From a bacterium (GTDB taxonomy: Bacteria; Myxococcota_A; UBA9160; UBA4427), in the NCBI GenBank assembly GCA_024742285.1, contig JANSYR010000005.1:274318-338317 (forward strand): 64,000 nt of DNA, given 5' to 3'. The notes under the pieces are model-generated. The model did no database searches. It worked only from the letters and a program-made list of their open reading frames with translations, and had not been told where the DNA came from. The translations under genes were made by a program, and so were the position numbers. Below, in pieces: positions 35,045-44,241 of this stretch (within the stretch, counting starts at the first letter, position 1; every line of letters begins with the position of its first letter).

Positions 35045-37009
35045 ATGAAGAAGCGACGGAAGGGCGGCGGCGCAGCGCGTCCGGGCGGAGCGGCCGCTGC
35101 AGACGTGCCGCGCGAGGCGTTCCTGGCGACGACGCCGGAGGACGTGGCCGCCCGCGGCTGGGATCGCGTGGACGTCCTCTTCGTGAGCGGCGATGCCTAC
35201 GTCGATCACCCGTCGTTCGCGATGGCGATCCTCGGTCGCTGGCTCGAGGCCCACGGCTTCCGCGTCGCGATCCTGTCGCAGCCGGACTGGAAGAGCGCCG
35301 ACGCCTGGAAGGCCTTCGCGCCGCCGCGTCTCTTCTGCGCCGTGAGCGCCGGCAACATGGACTCGATGATCAATCACTACACGGCGAACCGGAAGCGGCG
35401 CAACGCCGACGCCTATTCGCCCGGCGGACGGATCGGGCTGCGACCGGATCGCCCGACGGCGGTCTACGCGCAGCGGTGTCGGGAGGCGTTCAAGGGCGTG
35501 CCCGTGATCAGCGGCGGCGTCGAGGCCTCGCTCCGTCGGATCGCCCACTACGATTATTGGAGCGACCGGGTCTGGCCCTCGAATCTCGTGACCTCGAAGG
35601 CGGATCTCCTCGGCTACGGGATGGGCGAGTCGGTGATGCTCGAGATCGCCCAGCGGCTCGATCGCGGCGAGCCCCTCGAGTCCCTCCGCGACCTCGACGG
35701 CGTCGCGTACCTGCTCGGGAAGAACGAGACGCTTCCAGGACAGGCGCGGGTCGAGACCGTGGCGTTGCCCTCGCTCGAGGCCGTCGAGGCGAGCCCGGAG
35801 GCCTTCGCCGAGATGACCCGCAAGCTCCATCACGAGACGAACCCGCGGAACGCGCGGCGGCTCGTGCAGTCGCACGGCGATCGCCGCGTCGTGATCAATC
35901 CACCGGCCGCGGCCCTCGACGAGGCGACGATGGATCGCCTCCACGAGCTGCCGTACACGCGCCGGCCCCATCCGGACTACGATGCGCCCCCGCCGGCCTG
36001 GGAGACGATCCGCGACTCGGTCCAGATCATGCGCGGCTGCTTCGGGGGCTGCACGTTCTGCTCGATCACGATGCACCAGGGGCGCGAGATCCAGAGCCGG
36101 AGCCCGGACTCGATCCTCCGCGAAGTCGAAGCGCTCGCCCAGGCGCCGGACTTCAAGGGCAGCGTCAGCGACCTGGGCGGCCCGACCGCGAACATGTACC
36201 GCATGCGCTGCACGAAGCCGGAGGTCGAGAAGACCTGCCGTCGCCTCTCCTGCATCCACCCGAAGATCTGCAAGCTCCTCGATACCGACCACGCGCCGAC
36301 CCTCGACCTGATGCGGCGCGCCCGGGACGTCGAGGGCGTGAAGCGCGTGCACATCGCGTCGGGGATCCGCATGGACCTCGCGGCCGATCAGCCGGAATAC
36401 CTCGACGAGCTCGCGGCGCACCACGTCGGCGGTCACCTCAAGGTCGCGCCGGAACACGTCAGCGATCGCGTCCTCGACCTGATGAAGAAACCCGGACGCC
36501 GGAGCTTCGAGATCTTCGCCGAGCGCTTCGAGGCGGCTTCGAAGCGCGCGGGCAAGGAGCAGTATCTCGTTCCCTACTTCATCGCGAGTCATCCCGGATC
36601 GACCGCCGAGGACATGATCGAGCTCGCGATCTTCCTGAAGGAGCGCGGCTACCGACCGCGCCAGGTCCAGGACTTCATCCCGGCGCCGATGGACATCGCG
36701 ACCTGCATGTACTTCACGGGAATCGATCCGCTCACGATGAAGCCGGTCCCCGCGGCCAAGCGCGTCCAGGACCGGACGGTCCAGCGCGCGCTGCTCCAGT
36801 TCTTCGCGCCCGAGAACTGGCGGACGGTCCGCGACGCCCTCGTGAAGGCGGGGCGGGAGGACCTGATCGGCGACGGGCCCGACTGCCTGATCCCGGCCCG
36901 ACCGCCGCGCGCCGCGAAACGCGGGGGCCGCGAGGGCGGCGGGCAGGGCGGCTACCGACGGCCCTCCCGGGACCGCGGAAGCGGGCGGCGAAAGGAAGGT
37001 CGGCCCTGA
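35045..37009 (+). CDS. YgiQ family radical SAM protein
   Basis: A 654-residue radical SAM enzyme of the YgiQ/UPF0313 family (about 700 residues). The N-terminal half holds a corrinoid-like fold (VDVLFVSGDAYVDHPSF). The cluster Cys are C332, C336 and C339 (GCFGGCTFCS), spaced C-x3-C-x2-C. The C-terminal part has VGGHLKVAPEHVSD and PRQVQDFIPAPMDIATCMYF, which are highly conserved in the family. Its substrate is unknown in all bacteria. The C-terminus is Arg/Gly-rich and probably disordered. ATG 35045 starts after a short gap; upstream in-frame codons are not family-like. Confidence 0.93.
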   Translation: MKKRRKGGGAARPGGAAAADVPREAFLATTPEDVAARGWDRVDVLFVSGDAYVDHPSFAMAILGRWLEAHGFRVAILSQPDWKSADAWKAFAPPRLFCAVSAGNMDSMINHYTANRKRRNADAYSPGGRIGLRPDRPTAVYAQRCREAFKGVPVISGGVEASLRRIAHYDYWSDRVWPSNLVTSKADLLGYGMGESVMLEIAQRLDRGEPLESLRDLDGVAYLLGKNETLPGQARVETVALPSLEAVEASPEAFAEMTRKLHHETNPRNARRLVQSHGDRRVVINPPAAALDEATMDRLHELPYTRRPHPDYDAPPPAWETIRDSVQIMRGCFGGCTFCSITMHQGREIQSRSPDSILREVEALAQAPDFKGSVSDLGGPTANMYRMRCTKPEVEKTCRRLSCIHPKICKLLDTDHAPTLDLMRRARDVEGVKRVHIASGIRMDLAADQPEYLDELAAHHVGGHLKVAPEHVSDRVLDLMKKPGRRSFEIFAERFEAASKRAGKEQYLVPYFIASHPGSTAEDMIELAIFLKERGYRPRQVQDFIPAPMDIATCMYFTGIDPLTMKPVPAAKRVQDRTVQRALLQFFAPENWRTVRDALVKAGREDLIGDGPDCLIPARPPRAAKRGGREGGGQGGYRRPSRDRGSGRRKEGRP

Positions 37010-37100
37010 CGGGACGCCCACTTGCGGGCGAACCTTCGAGTGCTGGATTCGCGTCCGAAAGCGGCCGAGTCCTTCGGCCGGCGAGCGCTAGATTGGCCGG

Positions 37101-38642
37101 ATGGATCGGGTCTCCGATATCGCCGGCGCCTCGGATGCAGCCCATGATGCGGCGCTGATCGCCGAGGTCCTGTCCGACGCGCTGCCGAGCGAGCGCTGCT
37201 ACCGGCTGCTGGCGGCGCGGGACGCACGCTTCGACGGGCGCTTCTTCGTGGGCGTCACGACGACCGGCATCTTCTGTCGACCGATCTGCCCCGCGCCGAC
37301 GCCCAAGGCGCGCAACTGCACGTTCTGGCGGAGCGCGGCGGCGGCGCAGGCGGCGGGCTTCCGACCCTGTCTCCGCTGCCGCCCCGAGGCGGCGCCCGGC
37401 ACCCCGGCCTGGCGCGGGACCGCGGCGACGGTCAGTCGTGCCCTGCGCCTGATCGAGGACGGGGCGCTCGACGGCGACGGCTCGGTGGAGCGGCTGGCCG
37501 AGCGGCTCGGGATCGGTGACCGCCATCTGCGCAGACTCTTCGACCAACACCTCGGGACGACGCCGGTCGCCGTCGCCCGGATCCGCCGGGTGCTCTTCGC
37601 CAAGCAGCTCCTCGACGAGACGCGACTGCCGATGACCGAGGTCGCACTCGCCGCCGGCTTCGCGAGCCAGCGTCGCTTCAACGCGTGCATCCGCGAGGTC
37701 TACGGGCAGGCGCCGAGCGCCTTGCGGCGCGCCCGCGCGCGTCCGACGGAGGGGGCGGGGCCGCTTCGACTGAGCCTGCCGTACCGGCCGCCCCTCGCCT
37801 GGGACGCGCTCACGCGCTTCCTGTCCGGTCGCGCGATCCCCGGCGTCGAACGGGTCGAGGGGGCGATCTATGAGCGCGCGATGCGCGTGGGCGACGGCAT
37901 CGCGCGGGTCCGGGTCGAGCCGGACCCCGGCCGGTCGCGCTTGTCGGTCGACGTCCACCTCGAGGGCACGACGGCGCTCTTCGACGTCGCGCGCCGCCTG
38001 CGACGGCTCTTCGATCTCGACGCGGATGCCGTCGCGATCGACGCCGCGCTCGGACGCCTGCGGACGCTGGCGAAGCACGTGCGCGCCGTGCCGGGCGTGC
38101 GCGTTCCGGGGGCGGTCGATGGCTTCGAGACCGCGGTGCGCGCGGTGCTCGGGCAACAGGTCAGCGTGAAGGGCGCGACCACGATCGCCGGCCGGATCGT
38201 GGACCGCTACGGCGAAGGGCTGCCGGAACGCCTCGCCGGCGGCGAGGGGATCCGTGCGCTCTTTCCGACGGCGGGCGCCCTCGTCGACGCCCCCCTCGAA
38301 GAGGTCGGCCTGACCCGGGCCCGCGCGGACACGATCCGCGGCCTGGCGCAGACCGTGCTCGAGCGGCCGGCGCTCCTGGATCCCGCCTCGGACCTCGAGC
38401 AGGCGATCGCCGCCTGGGAAGCGCTTCGTGGGATCGGGCCCTGGACGGCGCACTACGTCGCGATGCGCGTACTCGGGGAGCCGGATGCGCTGCCGGTCGG
38501 TGATCTCGGTCTGCGCAAGGCGCTCGCGTCGAGAGGCGCCGAGGAACCGGTGTCGCCGGCATGGGTCGGGAAACGACTCGAAGTGTGCCGGCCCTACCGC
38601 GCGTACGCGGCGATGCGCCTCTGGGACCGGCTCGGCGACTGA
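37101..38642 (+). CDS. Ada-type zinc domain fused to AlkA DNA glycosylase
   Basis: A 513-residue DNA repair protein of three parts. The N-terminal Ada zinc domain has C59, C63, C90 and C93, with C59 in the place of the methyl-phosphotriester acceptor. An AraC-type helix-turn-helix follows (about residues 105-205, VERLAERLGIGDRHLRRLF). The AlkA domain (about 215-513) has the HhH segment LRGIGPWTAHYVAM and catalytic D468 in PVGDLGL. It removes 3-methyladenine-type lesions and may sense alkylation. The fusion order Ada-HTH-AlkA is common. The ATG at 37101 is near GGCCGG without a strong SD. Confidence 0.94.
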   Translation: MDRVSDIAGASDAAHDAALIAEVLSDALPSERCYRLLAARDARFDGRFFVGVTTTGIFCRPICPAPTPKARNCTFWRSAAAAQAAGFRPCLRCRPEAAPGTPAWRGTAATVSRALRLIEDGALDGDGSVERLAERLGIGDRHLRRLFDQHLGTTPVAVARIRRVLFAKQLLDETRLPMTEVALAAGFASQRRFNACIREVYGQAPSALRRARARPTEGAGPLRLSLPYRPPLAWDALTRFLSGRAIPGVERVEGAIYERAMRVGDGIARVRVEPDPGRSRLSVDVHLEGTTALFDVARRLRRLFDLDADAVAIDAALGRLRTLAKHVRAVPGVRVPGAVDGFETAVRAVLGQQVSVKGATTIAGRIVDRYGEGLPERLAGGEGIRALFPTAGALVDAPLEEVGLTRARADTIRGLAQTVLERPALLDPASDLEQAIAAWEALRGIGPWTAHYVAMRVLGEPDALPVGDLGLRKALASRGAEEPVSPAWVGKRLEVCRPYRAYAAMRLWDRLGD

Positions 38643-38654
38643 ACCGAACGAGGC

Positions 38655-38954
38655 CTAGCGGCCTTCCTGCTCCCGGCGGAGGGTCGAGACGTGGACGATC
38701 CCGAAGAGGAAGGTCTGCCAGAGCTCCTGGATCAGGGGGCGCTCGCTCTTGCGCAGGACGGGCAGGAAGAACAGGCACTCGATCGCATGGACGGCTGCCA
38801 GCACGCCGAAGAGGGCGCGGCCGCCGGGGCCGATGGCCATCCCGTCGAGGGGCGGGAAGTAGCACGCCGTCGCGAAGAGCCAGGCGATCCCGAGCATCGC
38901 CTTCCCGACCGGGTAGATCCCCTCGCCCTGCTGCTCGCCCGCGCCGTCCGCCAT
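38655..38954 (-). CDS. Small membrane protein (DUF1145-like)
   Basis: A 99-residue inner-membrane protein with two or three hydrophobic segments: GKAMLGIAWLFATACYFPP, ALFGVLAAVHAIECLFFLPV, and a C-terminal LWQTFLFGIVHVSTL. It resembles DUF1145/YhhL-type proteins, of unknown function. AGGACGAG precedes the ATG. It is convergent with the Ada-AlkA gene (12 bases) and stands alone on the minus strand. Confidence 0.68.
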   Translation of the reverse strand: MADGAGEQQGEGIYPVGKAMLGIAWLFATACYFPPLDGMAIGPGGRALFGVLAAVHAIECLFFLPVLRKSERPLIQELWQTFLFGIVHVSTLRREQEGR

Positions 38955-39053
38955 GCTCGTCCTGCCTCCCGTCGCGGCCCGTCTCGCGGCCGCGTCGTCG
39001 GATGATAGCCTCCGCGTCGGCTCGGTGACCGGCCGGGAAACGAGGGAGAAGAG

Positions 39054-39773
39054 ATGGGCGAGGCGCGGACGACGGTGGCGGAATGGCGAGCGGATCTCGA
39101 GGTCCATGCCGCGTCGGTGTACTCGCAGGGGGGCGAGGACGGGGTCCTGCTTCGGCTCTTCGAGCGGATCGGCGTCCAGCATCGCGCCTTCGTCGAGTTC
39201 GGGGCCTGGGACGGACTCCACCTCTCGAACACGGCGAACCTGCGCCTCCACCACGGCTGGTCGGGCCTGCTCATGGAGGGCAGTGATCGCGCCGACGGCG
39301 AGCGGGTCCGCCGCGAGCGGGTCGATGCGGAGAACGTCGAGGCGCTCTTCGATCGCTACGACGTGCCCGAGGGCGTCGACCTGCTGTCGATCGACATCGA
39401 CGGCAACGACTACTGGGTCTGGAATGCCCTGCGTCGCTACCGGCCTCGGGTGGTGATCGTCGAATACAACGTCTTCTTCCTGCCCGAGACCGCGAAGACG
39501 ATCGCCTACGACGCGGCCCACGAGTGGGACAAGGAGCGCTACGGCCTCTACCACGGGGCGAGCCTGGCGGCGTTCCACAAGCTCGCCACGGAGAAGGGCT
39601 ACGTCCTCGCCTGGACCGAGCCCTACGCGCCGAACGCGATCTTCGTCCGCGACGACGCGTGGCCCGCGGACGTCGAGCGACCCGGACTCGCGGACTGGAC
39701 GCGCTGGGACTGGCCCGAGGACGGCTACCGGGAGCCGCCCCCGCCGCCGGGCGGGCGCTGGGTCAGCGTCTAG
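39054..39773 (+). CDS. FkbM-like methyltransferase family protein
   Basis: A 239-residue protein resembling FkbM-type SAM methyltransferases. It has SQGGEDGVLL, the SAM-binding strand AFVEFGAWDGLHLSNTANL and the acidic strand LLSIDIDGNDYWVWNAL. The late block RVVIVEYNVFF is typical. Members often methylate hydroxyl groups of sugars or polyketides; the target is unknown here. GGGAGAAG precedes the ATG by 3 bases. The C-terminus (GYREPPPPPGGRW) is Pro-rich and probably extends past the domain. The next gene is a TetR regulator. Confidence 0.75.
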   Translation: MGEARTTVAEWRADLEVHAASVYSQGGEDGVLLRLFERIGVQHRAFVEFGAWDGLHLSNTANLRLHHGWSGLLMEGSDRADGERVRRERVDAENVEALFDRYDVPEGVDLLSIDIDGNDYWVWNALRRYRPRVVIVEYNVFFLPETAKTIAYDAAHEWDKERYGLYHGASLAAFHKLATEKGYVLAWTEPYAPNAIFVRDDAWPADVERPGLADWTRWDWPEDGYREPPPPPGGRWVSV

Positions 39774-39805
39774 CGGGCCCCGGAGCGATCGGCGGGACCC
39801 GGCGT

Positions 39806-39863
39806 CAGGAACCGAATTCGAGCATTCCTGTCATTCGAGGGGAAGTTTCTGTAGTTTTCTTCC
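39806..39863 (+). promoter_or_regulatory. Candidate operator pair before the TetR-thiolase operon
   Basis: CAGGAA (39806-39811) and TTCCTG (39825-39830) form a 6-base inverted repeat with a 13-base spacer. GGAAG (39841-39845) and CTTCC (39859-39863) form a 5-base one, also with 13 bases between. The AT-richer stretch ends 7 bases before the TetR start, so it may be the TetR autoregulatory site. The evidence is dyad symmetry only. Confidence 0.35.
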
Positions 39864-39869
39864 AATTTC

Positions 39870-40496
39870 ATGCTCGCCGAACCCCGGACACGCGACCTCG
39901 AAGCCCTGCCGAAGGCGGAGCGGACCCGCCTGCGCCTGACCCAGGCCGTGCGCGACGAGATCGAATCGACCGGTTCCTTCACGGCCGAACTGGCCGCGCG
40001 GCGGGCGGGGAGCGCGACGGCGACCTTCTACAACCACTTTCCGTCGAAGGAGCTGGCCCTCGAGGCCGTCTACGCGGAGCTGATGGACGAGCTCGTCGCG
40101 TCGGTCGAGGGGATGCTGCGGATCGAGCGGGTCCTCGAGCTCGGTCTCGAGGCGTTCGTCGGCGAGTGGGTGCTCGAGGTCGCGTCCTTCTTTCGGCGGA
40201 ACGCCCGCGTCTTCAGCGCGGCGCAGGTGGCGCTCCCGGATTCGAAGTCGATGCGCGACGTCTTCCGCGAGCGGGAGGCGAGGGCGCTCGAGACCTACGC
40301 GCGCTTCGTCCGGCTCGGGCAGGCCGCGCGCGTGATCCGGGACGGGGACGTCGCGGCGATGGCGCAGGTCATGATGGTGACGAGCGAGGGTTGGCTGCAT
40401 CCCTCGGTGCAGACGATCGCGGCGGGGGACGCCTTCCACGCGGAGCTGACCGGCTCCGTCGTGCGGATGCTCGAGCCCGGTCGGGAGGACGCTTGA
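39870..40496 (+). CDS. TetR family transcriptional regulator
   Basis: A 208-residue one-component regulator. The N-terminal DNA-binding domain (about residues 15-70) has the helix-turn-helix ELAARRAGSATATFYNHFPS followed by KELALEAVY. The C-terminal ligand domain is diverged. Its stop overlaps the thiolase start (TGATG), so it heads a TetR-thiolase-carotenoid oxygenase operon. The ligand may be an acyl-CoA or a cleavage product of the oxygenase; that is inference from neighbours. Confidence 0.88.
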   Translation: MLAEPRTRDLEALPKAERTRLRLTQAVRDEIESTGSFTAELAARRAGSATATFYNHFPSKELALEAVYAELMDELVASVEGMLRIERVLELGLEAFVGEWVLEVASFFRRNARVFSAAQVALPDSKSMRDVFREREARALETYARFVRLGQAARVIRDGDVAAMAQVMMVTSEGWLHPSVQTIAAGDAFHAELTGSVVRMLEPGREDA

Positions 40497-41722
40497 TGGC
40501 CATTCGGGTACTCGGTGGGATCCAGACGGACTTCGCCCGCAACTGGACGCGAGAGGGGCTCGACATCAGCGACCTCGTTCGCAGCGTGATCGAGGCCACC
40601 CTCGACCGCGCGGCGATCGAGCCGGCGCAGATCGAGAGCCTCCACGTCGGCAACGCCTTCGGGCAGCTCTACACGGGACAGGGGCATCTCGGTGCGATGC
40701 CTGCGACGGTCGTGCCGGAGCTCTGGGGCAAGCCCGCGATGCGCCACGAGGCGGCCTGTGCCTCGGGATCGATCGCGACGCTGACGGCGATGGCCGAGAT
40801 CGAGAGCGGGCGGTACGACTGCGTGCTCGTGCTCGGCGCGGAGCTCGAGAAGACGATGCCCGGCGCGGAGGCGGCCCGGGTCCAGGAGGCGGCGGCCTGG
40901 GTCGGACGCGAGACCGACGTCGAGGAGGCGATCTGGGCGTCGATGTTCGATCGCGTCGCGGCGGAGTACGACGCGCGCTACGGACTCGACGAGAAACACC
41001 TCCGCGCGATCGGCGAGATCAACCTCACGAACGCGAAGGCCAACCCGAACGCCCAGACCCGGGGCTGGGCGCTCGGCCCCGAGAGCTTCGCGGCCGACGA
41101 CGAAGCCAATCCGAAAGTCGCCGGGCGACTTCGCCGCAACGACTGCTGCCAGATCACCGACGGCGGCGCCGGAGTCGTGCTCGTCTCGGAGCGTTGGCTG
41201 GCCGAACAGGGGCGGCTCGCGGACGGGGCCGTCCTCGCAGGTTGGGGCCACCAGACCGTCGGGCTCTCGAACGAGTCGAAGCTCGACCGCAGCCGCGGCG
41301 AGACCTTCGTGATGCCCCACGTGCGGACGGCGATCACCGACGCCTGGCGTCGCGCCGGGATCGAAGGTCCCGAGGCCCTCGACGCGATCGAGACCCACGA
41401 CTGCATGACCCCGAGCGAGTACATGGCGATCGACCACTTCGGTCTGACGGCGCCGGGCCAGAGCTGGCAGGCCGTCGAGAACGGGGACCTGCTCCGGGAA
41501 GGCGGGACGACGCCGGTCAATCCGAGCGGCGGGCTGATCGGCGGCGGTCACCCGGTCGGCGCCACCGGCATCCGCATGCTGGTCGACGCGGCGAACCAGG
41601 TGAGCGGGACCGCGGGCGACACGCAGGTCGAGGGCGCGTCGCGGGTGCAGACGCTCAACATCGGCGGGAGCACGGCGACGACGGTCAGCTTCGTCGTCGA
41701 GCGACCCGGGGCAGGGAGCTGA
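40496..41722 (+). CDS. Thiolase family acetyl-CoA acetyltransferase
   Basis: A 408-residue thiolase. The acyl-accepting Cys is C88 in HEAACASGSIA, the activating His lies in IETHDCMTPSEY, and the C-terminal GGGHPVGATG holds the last active-site His region. It resembles SCP2-like/acetyl-CoA acetyltransferases. Direction (beta-oxidation or condensation) is not readable. GGGAGGA stands 7 bases before the ATG at 40496. It overlaps the TetR stop and lies 5 bases before the carotenoid oxygenase gene. Confidence 0.93.
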   Translation: MAIRVLGGIQTDFARNWTREGLDISDLVRSVIEATLDRAAIEPAQIESLHVGNAFGQLYTGQGHLGAMPATVVPELWGKPAMRHEAACASGSIATLTAMAEIESGRYDCVLVLGAELEKTMPGAEAARVQEAAAWVGRETDVEEAIWASMFDRVAAEYDARYGLDEKHLRAIGEINLTNAKANPNAQTRGWALGPESFAADDEANPKVAGRLRRNDCCQITDGGAGVVLVSERWLAEQGRLADGAVLAGWGHQTVGLSNESKLDRSRGETFVMPHVRTAITDAWRRAGIEGPEALDAIETHDCMTPSEYMAIDHFGLTAPGQSWQAVENGDLLREGGTTPVNPSGGLIGGGHPVGATGIRMLVDAANQVSGTAGDTQVEGASRVQTLNIGGSTATTVSFVVERPGAGS

Positions 41723-41727
41723 GGACG

Positions 41728-43191
41728 ATGAAGACCGAGATCCACGAACGATTCGAATCGAACCTGCCCGCGGACGACGACCATCCCTACCGGACCGGCG
41801 CCTGGCGCCCGCAGACGACGGAGTACGATGCCTGGGACCTCGAGGTCGAAGGCGAGATCCCGCGCGACCTCGCCGGCGTCTATCTACGCAACACCGAGAA
41901 CCCGCTGCTCACGCCGATCGAGCGCTACCACCCCTTCGACGGGGACGGGATGCTCCACGGGGTCGCCTTCGCGGACGGAGAGGCCGTCTACCGCAACCGC
42001 TTCGTCCGGACCGACGGGTTTCGCGCGGAGCGGGAAGCGGGCGAATCGCTCTTCGCCGGCGCCGCGGAGAACCCGAAGCTCGCCCGGAAGACCTGCGACC
42101 TCGGGGCGCGGCCCAACATGAAGGACGCCTCGAGCACCGACATCGTCGTGCACAACGGCGAGGCCCTCTCGAGCTTCTGGCTCTGCGGCGATCTCTATCG
42201 CCACGACCCGAAGACCCTGGAGCCCCTCGGCAAGGCCGACTTCGGCGGACGCTTTCCGCGGGAGGGCATCTCCGCCCATCCGAAGATCGACGAAGTGACG
42301 GGCGAGATGCTCTTCTTCAACTACTCGACCGAGGCGCCCTACATGCACTACGGCGTCGTCGACGCCGACGGCGCGCTCGCCCACTACGTCGACGTGCCGC
42401 TTCCGGGGCCGCGCATGCCCCACGACATGGCCTTCACCGAGAACTACGCGATCCTGAACGACTGCCCGATGTTCTGGGAGCCGGAGCTCCTGAAGAAGGG
42501 CCATCACGTCTCGGCCTACCATCCGGACCTGCCGACGCGCTTCGGCGTGGTCCCCCGGCGCGGAAGTGCGGACGAGATCCGCTGGTTCGAAGCGGCGCCG
42601 ACCTATGTGCTGCACTGGATCAACGCATACGAGGATGGCGACGAGATCGTGCTCGACGGGTTCTTCCAGGAGAACCCGTCCCCGGCGCGCGAGCCCGGGG
42701 CGACGCCGCAGGAGACGATGCTCCGATTCCTCGACCTGCACACGATGGGCGCCTACGCCCACCGCTGGCGCTTCGATCTCCGGACCGGCGAATGCCGGGA
42801 GGAGCGGCTCAGCGACCGGATCATGGAGTTCGGCATGATCAACGGGCGCTATGGCGGGCGACGCAACCGCTACAGCTACAACGCGCTGCCGGCGAAGGGC
42901 TGGTTCGGCTTCGAGGGGCTCGTCAAACAGGATCTCGAGACCGGCCACGAGGACGTGGTCCAGCTCCCGGAAGGGGTCTACGCGAGCGAGACCGTGATGG
43001 CCCCGCGGATCGGCTCGACGGCGGAGGACGACGGCTACCTCGTGACCTTCACGATGGACGTCAACCGGGATCGCTCCGAGTGCCTCGTGCTCGATGCGGC
43101 GAATCCGACCGACGGCCCGGTCGCCCGGATCGCGTTGCCCGAGCGGATCTCCTGCGGCACCCACGCGTTCTGGCACGCGTCCGCCGGCTGA
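41728..43191 (+). CDS. Carotenoid oxygenase family protein
   Basis: A 487-residue non-haem iron oxygenase. Four candidate iron ligands are visible: H184 (ISAHPKID), H232 (MPHDMAFTE), H296 (YVLHWINAYEDGD) and H479 (CGTHAFWH). Length and block order match the RPE65/apocarotenoid/lignostilbene dioxygenase family. Substrates include carotenoids, apocarotenoids and stilbenes; the neighbouring thiolase fits a route that breaks down the acyl or aromatic products. GAGGACG precedes the ATG. It is the last gene of the TetR-thiolase-oxygenase operon. Confidence 0.93.
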   Translation: MKTEIHERFESNLPADDDHPYRTGAWRPQTTEYDAWDLEVEGEIPRDLAGVYLRNTENPLLTPIERYHPFDGDGMLHGVAFADGEAVYRNRFVRTDGFRAEREAGESLFAGAAENPKLARKTCDLGARPNMKDASSTDIVVHNGEALSSFWLCGDLYRHDPKTLEPLGKADFGGRFPREGISAHPKIDEVTGEMLFFNYSTEAPYMHYGVVDADGALAHYVDVPLPGPRMPHDMAFTENYAILNDCPMFWEPELLKKGHHVSAYHPDLPTRFGVVPRRGSADEIRWFEAAPTYVLHWINAYEDGDEIVLDGFFQENPSPAREPGATPQETMLRFLDLHTMGAYAHRWRFDLRTGECREERLSDRIMEFGMINGRYGGRRNRYSYNALPAKGWFGFEGLVKQDLETGHEDVVQLPEGVYASETVMAPRIGSTAEDDGYLVTFTMDVNRDRSECLVLDAANPTDGPVARIALPERISCGTHAFWHASAG

Positions 43192-43218
43192 GCCCGCACG
43201 GGGACGGGGCGAGCCGGA

Positions 43219-44133
43219 TCAGGCGAGTCGCCAGGCCCCGCCCACGAGAAGGACGCTCGCCAGGAAGGCCGCGATCTGGGTCGGCGTTTCCGGTCGCGGG
43301 CGCCGCGCGAGCGGCAGCGAGATCGCGAGTCCGGCGAGGGCACCCGCGGCAAGCCCGAAGAGATGCGCCGAGAAGTCGACCCTGTGGCCCGGGCCGCCGA
43401 GCATCGCCACGATCGCGAGGCCCGCACCGAGCGGCACCCACGCTCCGCGGCGCCCCGCCCATCCCTGGTGACGGCGCCACGCCGCGAGACCGGCGAGCAC
43501 CCCGACGAGGCCGAAGACGCCGGTCGAGGCGCCGACCGAGCTGTGCGCATGGCCGTACCAGAGGGCGTTCGCGAGGTTTCCGGCCGTCCCGCTGACCAGG
43601 AAGGCGAGGAGCGCGCAGCCGATTCCGAGGCGCCCGGCGAGCGCGGCGAGGAAGAAGCCGCCGAAGAGCGCGTTGCCCGCGACGTGGGTCAGATCCGAGT
43701 GCAGGGTGAGCGCCGTCAGCGCGCGGTGGAGCTCGCCGGCGAGGACCAGCGCGGCCTGACTGTCGCCGGCCTCGACGTAGGCCGCGTGGCGGCCGGTCCG
43801 TTCGAGGAAGACGTGGAATCCGACCATGCCGAGGGCCATCGCGTAGGCCAGGGCGAGCTGGTGGGGACGGGTCGCCGCATCCGGTTCGGGCGGCGGCGGT
43901 CTCCTTCGCTCGGCGCGCTCCGCCTTCCACGCGGTCAGGATCCCGTCGGCCGCGGCGAGACGCTCCGCCTCGATTTCGATCCGCCAGCCCGCTTCGGTCC
44001 GTCGCGCCACCGGCCGGAATCCCTCGGCGACCAGGACGAGGGCCCAATCCTCGGCTTCCCGCTTGCTCGGGGTGGCGGCGTGGGTGAGGGCGCGACCCGC
44101 GCCGGGCTCTGCATCGTCTTCGAGGGCGGCCAT
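43219..44133 (-). CDS. Rhomboid family intramembrane serine protease
   Basis: A 304-residue rhomboid. Its 90-residue cytoplasmic N-terminus resembles a small DUF2007-like fold (DWALVLVAEGFRPVARR). The six-helix core has LTHVAGNALFGG (H150, N154), catalytic S203 in GASTGVFG and catalytic H257 in VDFSAHLFGLAAG. It should cleave substrates in the membrane. No substrate is adjacent. The C-terminal helix ends in WRLA. It is divergent from the kinase-like gene. Confidence 0.92.
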   Translation of the reverse strand: MAALEDDAEPGAGRALTHAATPSKREAEDWALVLVAEGFRPVARRTEAGWRIEIEAERLAAADGILTAWKAERAERRRPPPPEPDAATRPHQLALAYAMALGMVGFHVFLERTGRHAAYVEAGDSQAALVLAGELHRALTALTLHSDLTHVAGNALFGGFFLAALAGRLGIGCALLAFLVSGTAGNLANALWYGHAHSSVGASTGVFGLVGVLAGLAAWRRHQGWAGRRGAWVPLGAGLAIVAMLGGPGHRVDFSAHLFGLAAGALAGLAISLPLARRPRPETPTQIAAFLASVLLVGGAWRLA

Positions 44134-44241
44134 GCGTTCGGTCCATGGTAACGTCCGGGCCGAAGTCGACGGTCAGGAGAGCGTCGCATTCGTCCGAAGA
44201 GAGGGTGTCCGCTCGCCCTGGTGGGACGACCCGGAGGATCG

